Below are positions 1 through 7,209 of a DNA stretch of 64,000 nt, in pieces. The first letter of the stretch is position 1; the number at the start of each line of letters is the position of its first letter. The notes beneath the pieces are model-generated. The model did not search any database. It was not told the origin of the DNA and saw only the letters and a program-made list of their open reading frames with translations. The stretch is from Bog-793 sp963803025 (GTDB lineage: Bacteria > Actinomycetota > Acidimicrobiia > Acidimicrobiales > Bog-793), in the NCBI GenBank assembly GCA_963803025.1, contig CAWDKZ010000020.1:310001-374000 (forward strand). Reading direction: 5' to 3'. Position numbers and translations under genes: made by a program.

Positions 1-153
1 ACGGTCGACCTCGGCGAGTGGTGGTTCAACGTTCGGCCGTCGAACACCGAGCCGCTGCTGCGACTGAACGTCGAGGCGAACGACCCCGGATCGTGCGCCA
101 AGCACGTCGGCGAGGTCGAGGCGTTGATCCGGCGAGCCGATCATGGCGACTGA
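1..153 (+). CDS. manB: phosphomannomutase/phosphoglucomutase, C-terminal fragment
   Basis: Only the last 50 codons lie in the window, and the gene begins before base 1. The translated end carries the RPSNTEPLLRLNVEA signature of the C-terminal domain of alpha-D-phosphohexomutases, which binds the sugar phosphate, and it stops at TGA 151-153. The family interconverts hexose 6- and 1-phosphates for nucleotide-sugar and cell-envelope synthesis. It is followed at once by a Trm112-like gene and a SIS isomerase-like gene, an order also seen around the manB locus of mycobacteria. Family identity is secure. Whether mannose or glucose phosphate is preferred cannot be told from this fragment. Confidence 0.85.
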   Translation, partial: TVDLGEWWFNVRPSNTEPLLRLNVEANDPGSCAKHVGEVEALIRRADHGD

Positions 154-162
154 GGGGACGCG

Positions 163-432
163 ATGAGTCTCGACCCGTTCCTCCTGTCGATCCTCGTTGA
201 CCCGGAGGACAAAGAACCGCTCTGGTACTTCGCCGACGAGGCGACGCTCTACAACCCGCGGTCGCGGCGTCGCTACGCCGTGCGCGACGGGATCCCGGTG
301 CTTCTCGTCGGCGAGTCGGAGGAGTTGGACGAGACCGAGGCGACGCGACTCGCGGCGCGCGCATCGGCGGCCGTCGTCACCGGCGGGCGGCCCCGGGGGC
401 CCGAGGACCCCGGTGATCAGTCGGACGGGTGA
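163..432 (+). CDS. Trm112/UPF0434-like small protein lacking cysteines
   Basis: This 89-residue protein has the core of the Trm112p-like fold: LLSILVDP near the start, then YNPRSRRRYAVRDGIPVLL around residues 31-50, matching the usual Y-P..DGIPVLL signature. The family's N-terminal zinc-site cysteines (LxCPxCxG) are absent, as DPEDKEPL occupies that place. Homologues usually serve as small activating partners of other enzymes, but no partner can be named here. Position between a phosphohexomutase and a sugar-phosphate isomerase-like gene suggests a role in that step, which is inference. The stop overlaps the next start (GTGATG). Confidence 0.75.
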   Translation: MSLDPFLLSILVDPEDKEPLWYFADEATLYNPRSRRRYAVRDGIPVLLVGESEELDETEATRLAARASAAVVTGGRPRGPEDPGDQSDG

Positions 433-1505
433 TGCGCTTGCGTCGCAACCGTCGTTTCCCAGACTCGCTTGGGATGTACGCCGCCGCGGCCGGGTTGCCC
501 GAACTGCTGGCCACGTCGATCGACGAGGCCGAGCGGCTACCGTCGCTCGCTGCCGCGCGCCCCGGTGCGGTCGTGATCTGCGGCTCCGGTCCGGCGGGGA
601 TCGCCGCCGAGATCGTCGGCGCCGCGTTGACCCCGACGATCGGCGTGCCGCTGGTCCTCGTCCCGACCGGGGCGGTTCCCCCCTTCGTCGGACCCGAGTC
701 GCTCGTGTTCGTGGTCTCGTTCTCCGGTGACGACCCGGGCAGCCTCGACGCCGCCGACGAGTCGTTGCGCTGCGGAGCCCACCTCGTCGCGGTCACGGGG
801 GGAGGCGAGCTCGCCCGGCTCGCCGCGCAAGCCGGGGAACGGGTCGTCACCCTGCCTGCTGTCCCGAGAGCCCGGGGCGCGCTCCTCGCGGTGGTCGCGG
901 CGGTCTTCGTCGGGCTGGAACGGGCGGGCCTCGTCGAACACGCCCGCTCGACGCTCGAGGCCGCCCACCGCCAGGCGGCGAGCCGGCGAGACGCCCTCGT
1001 GGCGGCGGATGGCGGGATCGCCGCCGAGCTCGCCCGCCGGATCGGGCGGACGTTCCCGTTCCTCTGCGGCGCGTCGGGTCTCGGGGCGGTGGCGGCCCGC
1101 TGGTGGCAGGCGGAGATCGCCGCCAACGCGCGCACGCTCGCCATGACGGCATCCGCGCCCGAGCTCCTCTGGGACGCGATCGCCGCCTTCGGTCAGGGCG
1201 GCGACGTCACTCGCCAGATCCTCACGCTGGTCGAACTGCGGTCGGACTTCGAGCCGGCGCGCGCGGCGGCGACGTTCGTCGCGATCGACGAGTTGCTCAC
1301 CGAGGTCGTCGCCGGCCGGCTCGTCGTGCACGCCGAGGGCGAGACGCTGCTCGCCCAGCTCGTCGACCTTGTCGTCGTCGGCGAGTTCGTCTCACTGCAC
1401 CTCGGCCTGACCGCTGGGCTCGATCCCGGCCCGGCGCCTGCGATCGACGACGCGACCGAGCCGTCCCGCGCGCGACGAGCGGCGCGCCCGAACCGGCCGA
1501 GGTGA
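429..1505 (+). CDS. SIS-domain protein, phosphoglucose/phosphomannose isomerase-like
   Basis: The 358-residue protein resembles the bifunctional phosphoglucose/phosphomannose isomerase family. A glycine-rich VICGSGPAGIAAEI stretch lies near residues 49-62 and a SIS sugar-phosphate loop VVSFSGDDPGS near 95-105. A second half has FPFLCGASGLGAVAARWWQAEIAANART, similar to the conserved substrate-binding segment of the family. It would interconvert fructose 6-phosphate with glucose and/or mannose 6-phosphate in the cytoplasm, next to the hexomutase gene. The final 30 residues are low-complexity and Arg/Pro-rich. Start is GTG 429 or the adjacent ATG 432. In several actinobacteria homologues are annotated TobH and their activity is not established. 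Confidence 0.7.
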   Translation: MMRLRRNRRFPDSLGMYAAAAGLPELLATSIDEAERLPSLAAARPGAVVICGSGPAGIAAEIVGAALTPTIGVPLVLVPTGAVPPFVGPESLVFVVSFSGDDPGSLDAADESLRCGAHLVAVTGGGELARLAAQAGERVVTLPAVPRARGALLAVVAAVFVGLERAGLVEHARSTLEAAHRQAASRRDALVAADGGIAAELARRIGRTFPFLCGASGLGAVAARWWQAEIAANARTLAMTASAPELLWDAIAAFGQGGDVTRQILTLVELRSDFEPARAAATFVAIDELLTEVVAGRLVVHAEGETLLAQLVDLVVVGEFVSLHLGLTAGLDPGPAPAIDDATEPSRARRAARPNRPR

Positions 1506-1606
1506 CAATGCGGTCCCGATCGGCGAGCATGGTCGGCAGACAACAGGTGCCGATTCCTGGCGTGGCCGCGCTCGATCGGCGAACCCGGCGACGGAAAGGG
1601 CGCAAC

Positions 1607-2911
1607 GTGGACAAGGACACGATGACTCCGGAACACGCGACCCCCGGCGACTTCGCCGACGCGTCCCTCGCCGGCCTCGGGCGTCAGCGGATCGCGTGGG
1701 CGGGCTCGAACATGCCCGTTCTCGCGTCGATCCGCAAGCGTTTCGCGGCCGAGAAGCCGCTCGCCGGAACGACGATCGCCGCCTGCCTGCACATCACGAC
1801 CGAGACGGCGAACCTGCTGCGGACCCTGCAGGCCGGCGGGGCCGAGGTCATCGCCTGCGCCTCGAACCCGCTGTCGACCCAGGACGACGTCGCCGCCTCG
1901 CTCGTTCTCGACGAGGGGATCGCGACCTACGCCTTGCGCGGCGAGGACTCGGGCCGTTACTACGCCCACATCGACGCCGCGCTCGATGCCCACCCGACCA
2001 TCACGATGGACGACGGGTGCGACCTCGTGTCGCGTTTGCACCAGGCCCGTCCAGGTCAGGTGGGTGAGGTCCTCGCCGGGACCGAGGAGACGACGACCGG
2101 CGTGATCCGGCTGCGGGCGATGGAGCGGGACAAGGCGCTTCGCTACCCAATCATCGCTGTGAACGACGCCGACACCAAGCACATGTTCGACAACCGTTAC
2201 GGAACCGGCCAGTCGACCCTCGACGGGATCATCCGGTCGACGAACGTGCTTTTCGCGGGGTCGCGTGTCGTCGTCGCCGGTTACGGCTTCTGCGGCAAGG
2301 GCGTCGCCTCGCGGGCGCGGGGCCTCGGAGCCATCGTCACGGTCACGGAGATCAACCCGCTGCGTGCCCTCGAGGCGGTGATGGACGGCTTCATCGTGGC
2401 GCCGATGGGCGTCGCGGCGGTCGATGGCGAGATCTTCATCACGGTGACCGGCAACCGGGACGTGCTTCGTGCCGAGCACTTCGCGGTGATGCCTGACGGC
2501 GCGATCGTCGCCAATTCCGGTCATTTCGACGTGGAGATCGATCTCGTGGCGCTCGCCAAGCTCGCCGACGGGCGCCGCCGGGAGGTTCGTCCGAACGTCG
2601 AGGAGTTCGCCATCCCCGACGGCCAGGGCGGGACGAAGCGGGTCCTCGTCGTCGCCGAGGGTCGGCTCGTCAACCTCGGCGGTGCCGAAGGACACCCTGC
2701 GGCGGTGATGGACATGTCGTTCGCGAACCAGTCCCTCGCCGTCGAATGGGTGCTCCGGAACCGCAGCGGGCTCGAGCCACGTGTCTACGACGTGCCGACC
2801 GAGATCGACCAGGAGATCGCGCGCCTGAAGCTCGACTCGATGGGCGTGCGCGTCGACGAGCTCACCGCGGCGCAGCGCGTCTACCTCGGCTCGTGGACCT
2901 CGGGAACCTGA
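1607..2911 (+). CDS. ahcY: S-adenosyl-L-homocysteine hydrolase
   Basis: This 434-residue enzyme splits S-adenosylhomocysteine into adenosine and homocysteine, relieving product inhibition of methyltransferases. Visible family marks are LHITTETANLL, SNPLSTQDDVAA, the catalytic NDADTKHMFDNRYGTGQS (Lys, Asp, Asn) and the NAD-binding GYGFCGKGVASRARGLGA starting near residue 225. The C-terminal segment is VEWVLRN...VYDVPTEIDQEIARLKL. I chose GTG 1607 because GGAAAGGG sits six bases upstream and the family begins shortly before this point; the reading frame stays open further upstream without homology. The length suits the shorter bacterial/archaeal form rather than the roughly 495-residue mycobacterial form. 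Confidence 0.93.
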   Translation: MDKDTMTPEHATPGDFADASLAGLGRQRIAWAGSNMPVLASIRKRFAAEKPLAGTTIAACLHITTETANLLRTLQAGGAEVIACASNPLSTQDDVAASLVLDEGIATYALRGEDSGRYYAHIDAALDAHPTITMDDGCDLVSRLHQARPGQVGEVLAGTEETTTGVIRLRAMERDKALRYPIIAVNDADTKHMFDNRYGTGQSTLDGIIRSTNVLFAGSRVVVAGYGFCGKGVASRARGLGAIVTVTEINPLRALEAVMDGFIVAPMGVAAVDGEIFITVTGNRDVLRAEHFAVMPDGAIVANSGHFDVEIDLVALAKLADGRRREVRPNVEEFAIPDGQGGTKRVLVVAEGRLVNLGGAEGHPAAVMDMSFANQSLAVEWVLRNRSGLEPRVYDVPTEIDQEIARLKLDSMGVRVDELTAAQRVYLGSWTSGT

Positions 2912-2925
2912 CGCGGACCTAGACT

Positions 2926-3200
2926 CGGGCGAGGCCGGGAGCGGGTCTGTGGTTGAAAGTCGATGCCAGCCGCAGGCGAAACGACCCACGTAAGGCAACC
3001 CGTGGTTGCTGAGCATGGTGCGGCTTAGAGGTAAGCCCCGCTCACGCGGCGCCGCTCGGTGTCGCGTGGAGAAGGAGCGAAGCGTGCCGTACAGGGTGGT
3101 GCCGGGTCGGTCCCGACCGACCGCCGCCACCGGGAACGTCATCTCCTCCGCGGGCGAGTGTGGGGACAAAGACCAGGTCAGCCGCTCCCGGCTGGCGCAT
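2926..3200 (+). ncRNA. candidate structured RNA/leader between ahcY and miaA
   Basis: About 290 bp separate the ahcY stop from the likely miaA start, while most neighbours overlap or nearly touch. A -10-like TAGACT lies at 2920-2925. Perfect hairpins are visible: GGCTTA/TAAGCC with loop GAGG at 3022-3037, and an 8+8 bp palindrome GGTCGGTC-cc-GACCGACC at 3105-3122 flanked by GGTGG/CCACC (3096-3131). Two mutually exclusive pairings share bases 3004-3005: CCACG 2986-2990 with CGTGG 3001-3005, or GCAACC 2995-3000 with GGTTGC 3004-3009. I recognise no known RNA class. It could instead encode an N-terminal extension of MiaA, since the frame is open from 3006. Confidence 0.35.
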
Positions 3201-4160
3201 TTGACGCGTCGGGACCGGGCAACGGGTCACGTCTCGCTCGTCGGTGCGACCGCGACCGGCAAGACCGCGGCCGCGGTGCGCTACGCGCGACGTCATGCGG
3301 CCGTTGAGCTCGTGTCGGTCGACGCCATCGCCGTGTACCGCGGACTGGACATCGGGACCGCCAAGCCCACCTCGGCTGAACGGCTCGGCGTCACGTGGCA
3401 TCTCGTCGACGTGTGCGATCCCGACGAGGAGTTCTCCGTCGCCCGCTTCCAGTCGGCGGCGCGTGCCGCGATCGGCGGGATCGAGGATCGCGGCCACCGC
3501 GCCGTTCTCGTTGGCGGGACGGGTCTTTATCACCGCGCGCTCGTCGACGAGCTCGACCTGCCCGGACGTTATCCGGAGGTCGCGTCGGCGCTCGAACGCG
3601 AGGTCGGCGGGCCGGGAGGGCTCGCCGGGCTCTACGAGCGGTTGCGCGACCTCGACCCGATCGCGGCGGCGCGTATCGAGCCGATGAACCGCCGTCGCCT
3701 CGTGCGAGCCCTCGAGGTCGTGATCGGCTCCGGCCGACCCTTCAGCGCGTCGGGTCCCGGTCTCGAGCACTACGAGCCGACGCGCTTCTCCCTCATCGGA
3801 CTGACGCTGGCGCGTCGCGAGCTCGACAGGCGGATCGGAGAGCGGCTCGAGGCACAGCTCGCCGCGGGGTTCGTCGAGGAGGTCGCCGCGCTCGTCGCGG
3901 CGGAGCGGGGGTTGTCCCGCACCGCCCGCCAGGCGCTCGGTTACCGCGAGCTCATCGACCATGTCGAGGGGCGCACGACACTCGACGCGGCCCGCACCGA
4001 GATCCTCCGGCGGACACGCGTCTTCGCGCGACGCCAGGAATCCTGGTTTCGGCGGGACCCGCGCATCGTCTGGCTCGACGCCGCACGACGCGACCTCGAC
4101 GATGCGCTCGACGAGACCGTCGGCGCGGCGGGTAGCGGCGGAACCTCGGCGCGAAACTGA
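3201..4160 (+). CDS. miaA: tRNA dimethylallyltransferase
   Basis: MiaA transfers a dimethylallyl group to N6 of A37 in tRNAs that read codons starting with U. The protein has the P-loop GATATGKTAAA, then SVDAIAVYRGLDIGTAKPT (the substrate-binding DSxQVYRGxDIGTAKP motif, with Ala-Ile in place of the usual Ser/Gln), WHLVDVCDPDEEFSVARFQ, and GGTGLYHRALVD. Later come the ARQALGYRELIDHVEG and FARRQESWFRRDPRIVWLD segments that grip the tRNA. TTG 3201 gives 319 residues, close to the family norm. The open frame extends to 3006 but that part has no MiaA similarity. No obvious ribosome-binding site supports the start, so it is uncertain. Confidence 0.88.
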   Translation: MTRRDRATGHVSLVGATATGKTAAAVRYARRHAAVELVSVDAIAVYRGLDIGTAKPTSAERLGVTWHLVDVCDPDEEFSVARFQSAARAAIGGIEDRGHRAVLVGGTGLYHRALVDELDLPGRYPEVASALEREVGGPGGLAGLYERLRDLDPIAAARIEPMNRRRLVRALEVVIGSGRPFSASGPGLEHYEPTRFSLIGLTLARRELDRRIGERLEAQLAAGFVEEVAALVAAERGLSRTARQALGYRELIDHVEGRTTLDAARTEILRRTRVFARRQESWFRRDPRIVWLDAARRDLDDALDETVGAAGSGGTSARN

Positions 4161-4164
4161 CGTC

Positions 4165-5004
4165 GTGTCACCGCTCGAGGTCTGGAAGTACGAGGCCGTC
4201 GGGAACGACTTCCTCGTCATCGCCGACTGGGAGAAGGCGGGTCGTTTCGACGCCGACCTCGCCCTGGAGCTCTGCGACCGCCACCGCGGCATCGGGGCCG
4301 ACGGGCTGTTGCGCCTCTCGGCACCGCAACGCGGCGGCGTCCTCCGGATGGACGTGCTCAACGCCGACGGGTCGTGTGCCGAGACGAGCGGCAACGGGGT
4401 GCGCTGCGCCGTGCTCTGTGCGCGTGACATCGGACTCGTTACGGCGGACCGCCTCGTCGTCGAGACCGTGGTGGGGAACGTCTCGGCGTCGTTCGACGCC
4501 CCCGATGCGACGGTCCCCGCCACGGTGCGTGTGGGCATGGGGGTGGTCCGGGTCACGCCGCTTCCGGCCTCGCCCGTGGAGGGCCGGCGGGCCTTCCTGG
4601 CCGATGTCGGCAACCCGCACCTCGTCCTCATCGGGGCGACGCTTGGCGATGTCGATCTCGCAACCGTCGGTCCCACGCTCGAGCGCAGCGTCCCCGGCGG
4701 GCAGAACGTCGAACTCGTGGCGTGCCACGAGGGCGCCGATGAGCTCGACCTCGTCGTCTGGGAGCGGGGAGCCGGTCTCACTCTGGCGTGCGGATCCGGC
4801 AGCGTCGCCGCCGCGGCGGCCGCCCACGTGACCGGGCTCGTCGGCGTCGTCGTCGTCGTTCACAACCCCGGCGGCGATCTCGTCGTCGAGCTCGCGCCTG
4901 CCGGGCACGGTTTCGAGGCGACGCTCGTGGGGCCGGCGCGTCGTGTCGGGAAGATCGTCGTCGACGCAGGCATGCCGCCGACCGAGGCGGGGCGCGTCAC
5001 GTGA
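4165..5004 (+). CDS. dapF: diaminopimelate epimerase with serine at the first catalytic position
   Basis: DapF converts LL- to meso-diaminopimelate for lysine and peptidoglycan. The 279-residue product has YEAVGNDFLVI at the N-terminus, GADGLL, NADGSCAETSGNGVRC around residues 66-78, VGNPHLV, and LACGSGSVAAAAA around 207-219. The family uses a pair of cysteines as acid and base. Here the second is present (Cys209), but the first, normally in CGNG, reads SGNG (Ser75, codon AGC at 4387). Starts at GTG 4165, four bases after miaA, and its stop overlaps hflX (GTGA). Context with dapD and dapE supports the assignment. A relaxed or altered activity is possible, since related proline epimerase/dehydratase families carry Ser or Thr there. 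Confidence 0.85.
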   Translation: MSPLEVWKYEAVGNDFLVIADWEKAGRFDADLALELCDRHRGIGADGLLRLSAPQRGGVLRMDVLNADGSCAETSGNGVRCAVLCARDIGLVTADRLVVETVVGNVSASFDAPDATVPATVRVGMGVVRVTPLPASPVEGRRAFLADVGNPHLVLIGATLGDVDLATVGPTLERSVPGGQNVELVACHEGADELDLVVWERGAGLTLACGSGSVAAAAAAHVTGLVGVVVVVHNPGGDLVVELAPAGHGFEATLVGPARRVGKIVVDAGMPPTEAGRVT

Positions 5005-6308
5005 CGCTCATCGAGCGCCGGTTCCGAGAACGGATCGTCCTCGTCGGGGTGGTCACACGACCGCGCGGTCTCGGGGAGGTCGAGGCGAGTCTCGATGAAT
5101 TAAGCCTTCTCATCGGCACCGCGGGTGCCGATGAGGTGGCCCGTGTCGTTCAGGCGCGCGACGCGATCGACCCGGCGACCTACATCGGACGCGGCAAGGC
5201 CGAAGAGCTGCACGTGCTGTGCGAGTCGGTCGACGCCGACACCGTCGTCTTCGATGACGAACTCAGTCCGGCCCAGCAGCGCAACCTCGAGGGGATCCTC
5301 GGTCGCACGGCGATCGATCGGACCGCGGTGATTCTCGACATCTTCGCCCAGAACGCCCGGAGCGAGGAGGGTCGCGCCCAGGTCGAACTGGCCCTTCTCC
5401 GGTACCGGCTGCCACGACTGCGGGGCAAGGGGATGACCCTTTCCCAGCAGGCGGGAGGCATCGGGACGCGGGGTCCAGGTGAGACCCAGCTCGAGGTGGA
5501 CCGGCGGCGCATCACGCGGCGGATCCAAAGGCTCGAGATCGTGCTTGCGAACCTCGAGTCGACGCGAAAGACCCAGCGACGACAACGATGGCGGGGTTCG
5601 CGCCGGACCGTCTCGCTTGTCGGCTACACGAACACCGGCAAGTCGACGCTCCTCAACGCCCTGACCGATGCCGACGTGCTTGTCGAGAACCGCCTCTTCG
5701 CGACGCTCGATCCGAGGACGCGTCGTCTCGAACTACCCGGGGGCGAGACCGTCCTGTGTTCGGACACGGTCGGCTTCGTGCGCAAACTCCCGCACCAGCT
5801 GGTCACCGCCTTCCACTCAACGCTCGAGACGATCGCCGATTCAGACCTGCTCGTTCACGTCGTCGACGCGGCGGTGGCGGACCCCGACGGCCAGATCGGC
5901 GCGGTGCGAGCGGTGCTCGCCGAGATCGGGGCGGACTCGGTGCCCGAGATCTTCGCCTTCAACAAGTGCGATCTCGACGCTCGCGCGGCCGCACGCCTGC
6001 ACCGGCTGCACCCGGATTCGGTCGTCTGCTCGGCGGTGACGGGGGAAGGCCTCGCCGACGTGCTGCGCACGATCGCCGACGCGCTGCGGCTGCACGATCG
6101 CACGGTGGAGCTGTCGATCCCCTACGAGCGGGGCGACGTCATCGCCGCGTTGCACCGCAGCGGCGAGGTCCTCGACCAGCACGACTCCGGATCCGGGCTC
6201 GCGGTGCGGGTGCGGCTCGACGACGCGGGCCGGACCCGTTTCTCGCAGTACGTGACCGTCACGACCCCCGCCAGCGACGCCGACATCGACGGCGAATGGT
6301 CGAGATGA
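5001..6308 (+). CDS. hflX: ribosome-associated GTPase HflX
   Basis: HflX is a GTPase of the large ribosomal subunit that rescues or splits stalled ribosomes, notably after stress. The 435-residue protein has the N-terminal HflX domain (DPATYIGRGKAEEL, FDDELSPAQQRNLE, DRTAVILDIFAQNARSEEGRAQVELA), a linker with LSQQAGGIGTRGPGETQLE, and the G domain. G domain motifs are GYTNTGKST (G1), DTVGFVRKLP (G3) and FNKCD (G4). Start GTG 5001 overlaps the dapF stop. An upstream extension of the frame is arginine-rich shadow sequence. A miaA-dapF-hflX order is common in actinobacteria. Confidence 0.93.
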   Translation: MTLIERRFRERIVLVGVVTRPRGLGEVEASLDELSLLIGTAGADEVARVVQARDAIDPATYIGRGKAEELHVLCESVDADTVVFDDELSPAQQRNLEGILGRTAIDRTAVILDIFAQNARSEEGRAQVELALLRYRLPRLRGKGMTLSQQAGGIGTRGPGETQLEVDRRRITRRIQRLEIVLANLESTRKTQRRQRWRGSRRTVSLVGYTNTGKSTLLNALTDADVLVENRLFATLDPRTRRLELPGGETVLCSDTVGFVRKLPHQLVTAFHSTLETIADSDLLVHVVDAAVADPDGQIGAVRAVLAEIGADSVPEIFAFNKCDLDARAAARLHRLHPDSVVCSAVTGEGLADVLRTIADALRLHDRTVELSIPYERGDVIAALHRSGEVLDQHDSGSGLAVRVRLDDAGRTRFSQYVTVTTPASDADIDGEWSR

Positions 6309-6352
6309 ACGGGTCCGCGCCGGACGTTCCCGGTCGAGGCGTCCGGTCGCGT

Positions 6353-6358
6353 TAGCCT
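6353..6358 (+). promoter_or_regulatory. -10-like element TAGCCT upstream of dapD
   Basis: TAGCCT lies 16 bases before the dapD ATG, in the 66-bp gap after hflX. The same hexamer recurs before other genes in this window (12281, 13045). No clear -35 is visible. Between it and the start lies GGGAGG, a good ribosome-binding site for ATG 6375. Confidence 0.45.
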
Positions 6359-6374
6359 CGCCGCGGGAGGCGTG

Positions 6375-7199
6375 ATGGACAGTCTCGAGTCCGCGATTCA
6401 CGAGCTGTGGCGGGGCCGGGGCGGGCTGGCAGCCGCCGACCGAGACGCCTGCGCGACGGTCACCGCCGCGATCGAACTCCTCGACTCGGGTGCGGCACGG
6501 GTCGCGGAGATCGACCAGGGCGGCGAGGTGGTCGTCCACGAGTGGTTGCGCGAAGCGATCCTGCTGTTGTTCGTGCTCTCCCGGGTCAAGACCGACGAAC
6601 TCGGGCCGTTCGAGTTCGCCGACAAGATCCCGTTGAAGAAGGACTACGTCGCCAAGGGCGTCCGTGTCGTACCGGGCGCGTCGGCGCGCTGGGGCTCGTT
6701 CCTCGACCGGGGCGTGATCCTCATGCCGAGCTACGTGAACATCGGCGCCCGGGTCGGCGCCGGGACGCTCGTCGACACCTGGGCGACGGTCGGGTCCTGC
6801 GCCCAGATTGGGGCGCGGGTCCACCTCTCGGGTGGTGTGGGCATCGGCGGCGTGTTGGAGCCGCCGAACGCCGTTCCCGTGGTCGTCGAGGACGACGCCC
6901 TGATCGGCAGTCGGTCCATCCTCACCGAGGGCGCACGCGTCGGGCACGGTGCCGTGCTCGGCGCCGGCACGATTCTCACCGGCTCGATGCCCGTCATCGA
7001 CGCGGCGACAGGCGAGGAGATGAGCCGCGGCAGGGTCCCTTCCTGGACGGTCGCGGTCGGGGCGTCGCGGCGGCGCGAGTTCCCGGGCGGGGAGTTCTTC
7101 CTGCCGTGTGTGCTCGTGCTCCGGCACCTCGAGGTGGGGGAGCGTCACGACAAGGCGCAGCTCAACGCGATGCTGCGCGACACCGGCGTGGTTCCCTGA
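6375..7199 (+). CDS. dapD: 2,3,4,5-tetrahydrodipicolinate N-succinyltransferase, E. coli-type
   Basis: DapD succinylates tetrahydrodipicolinate, opening the succinylase branch to diaminopimelate. The 274-residue length equals that of the E. coli enzyme. The left-handed beta-helix hexapeptide repeats run through VVPGASARWGSFLDRGVILMPSYVNIGARVGAGTLVDTWATVGSCAQIG, then VHLSGGVGIGGVLEP and VEDDALIGSRSILTEGARVG. The N-terminal helical domain includes FEFADKIPLKKDY. Start ATG 6375 is preferred over GTG 6372 because of the spacing to GGGAGG at 6365-6370. Ten bases after its stop dapE begins, so the two are cotranscribed. Many actinobacteria instead carry the longer M. tuberculosis-type DapD. Confidence 0.92.
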   Translation: MDSLESAIHELWRGRGGLAAADRDACATVTAAIELLDSGAARVAEIDQGGEVVVHEWLREAILLLFVLSRVKTDELGPFEFADKIPLKKDYVAKGVRVVPGASARWGSFLDRGVILMPSYVNIGARVGAGTLVDTWATVGSCAQIGARVHLSGGVGIGGVLEPPNAVPVVVEDDALIGSRSILTEGARVGHGAVLGAGTILTGSMPVIDAATGEEMSRGRVPSWTVAVGASRRREFPGGEFFLPCVLVLRHLEVGERHDKAQLNAMLRDTGVVP

Positions 7200-7209
7200 C
7201 GGCGTTGCC

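Noticed and set aside
1103..1606. Long N-terminal extension of the ahcY frame
   Set aside because: It overlaps the SIS gene and is Arg-rich shadow sequence. GTG 1607 has a ribosome-binding site and the proper N-terminus.
3093..3106. T-box-like sequence AGGGTGGTGCCGGG before miaA
   Set aside because: It matches the T-box core at about 12 of 14 positions, but miaA is not an aminoacyl-tRNA synthetase or amino-acid gene, and I could not find a specifier stem. Kept only as part of the general RNA candidate.
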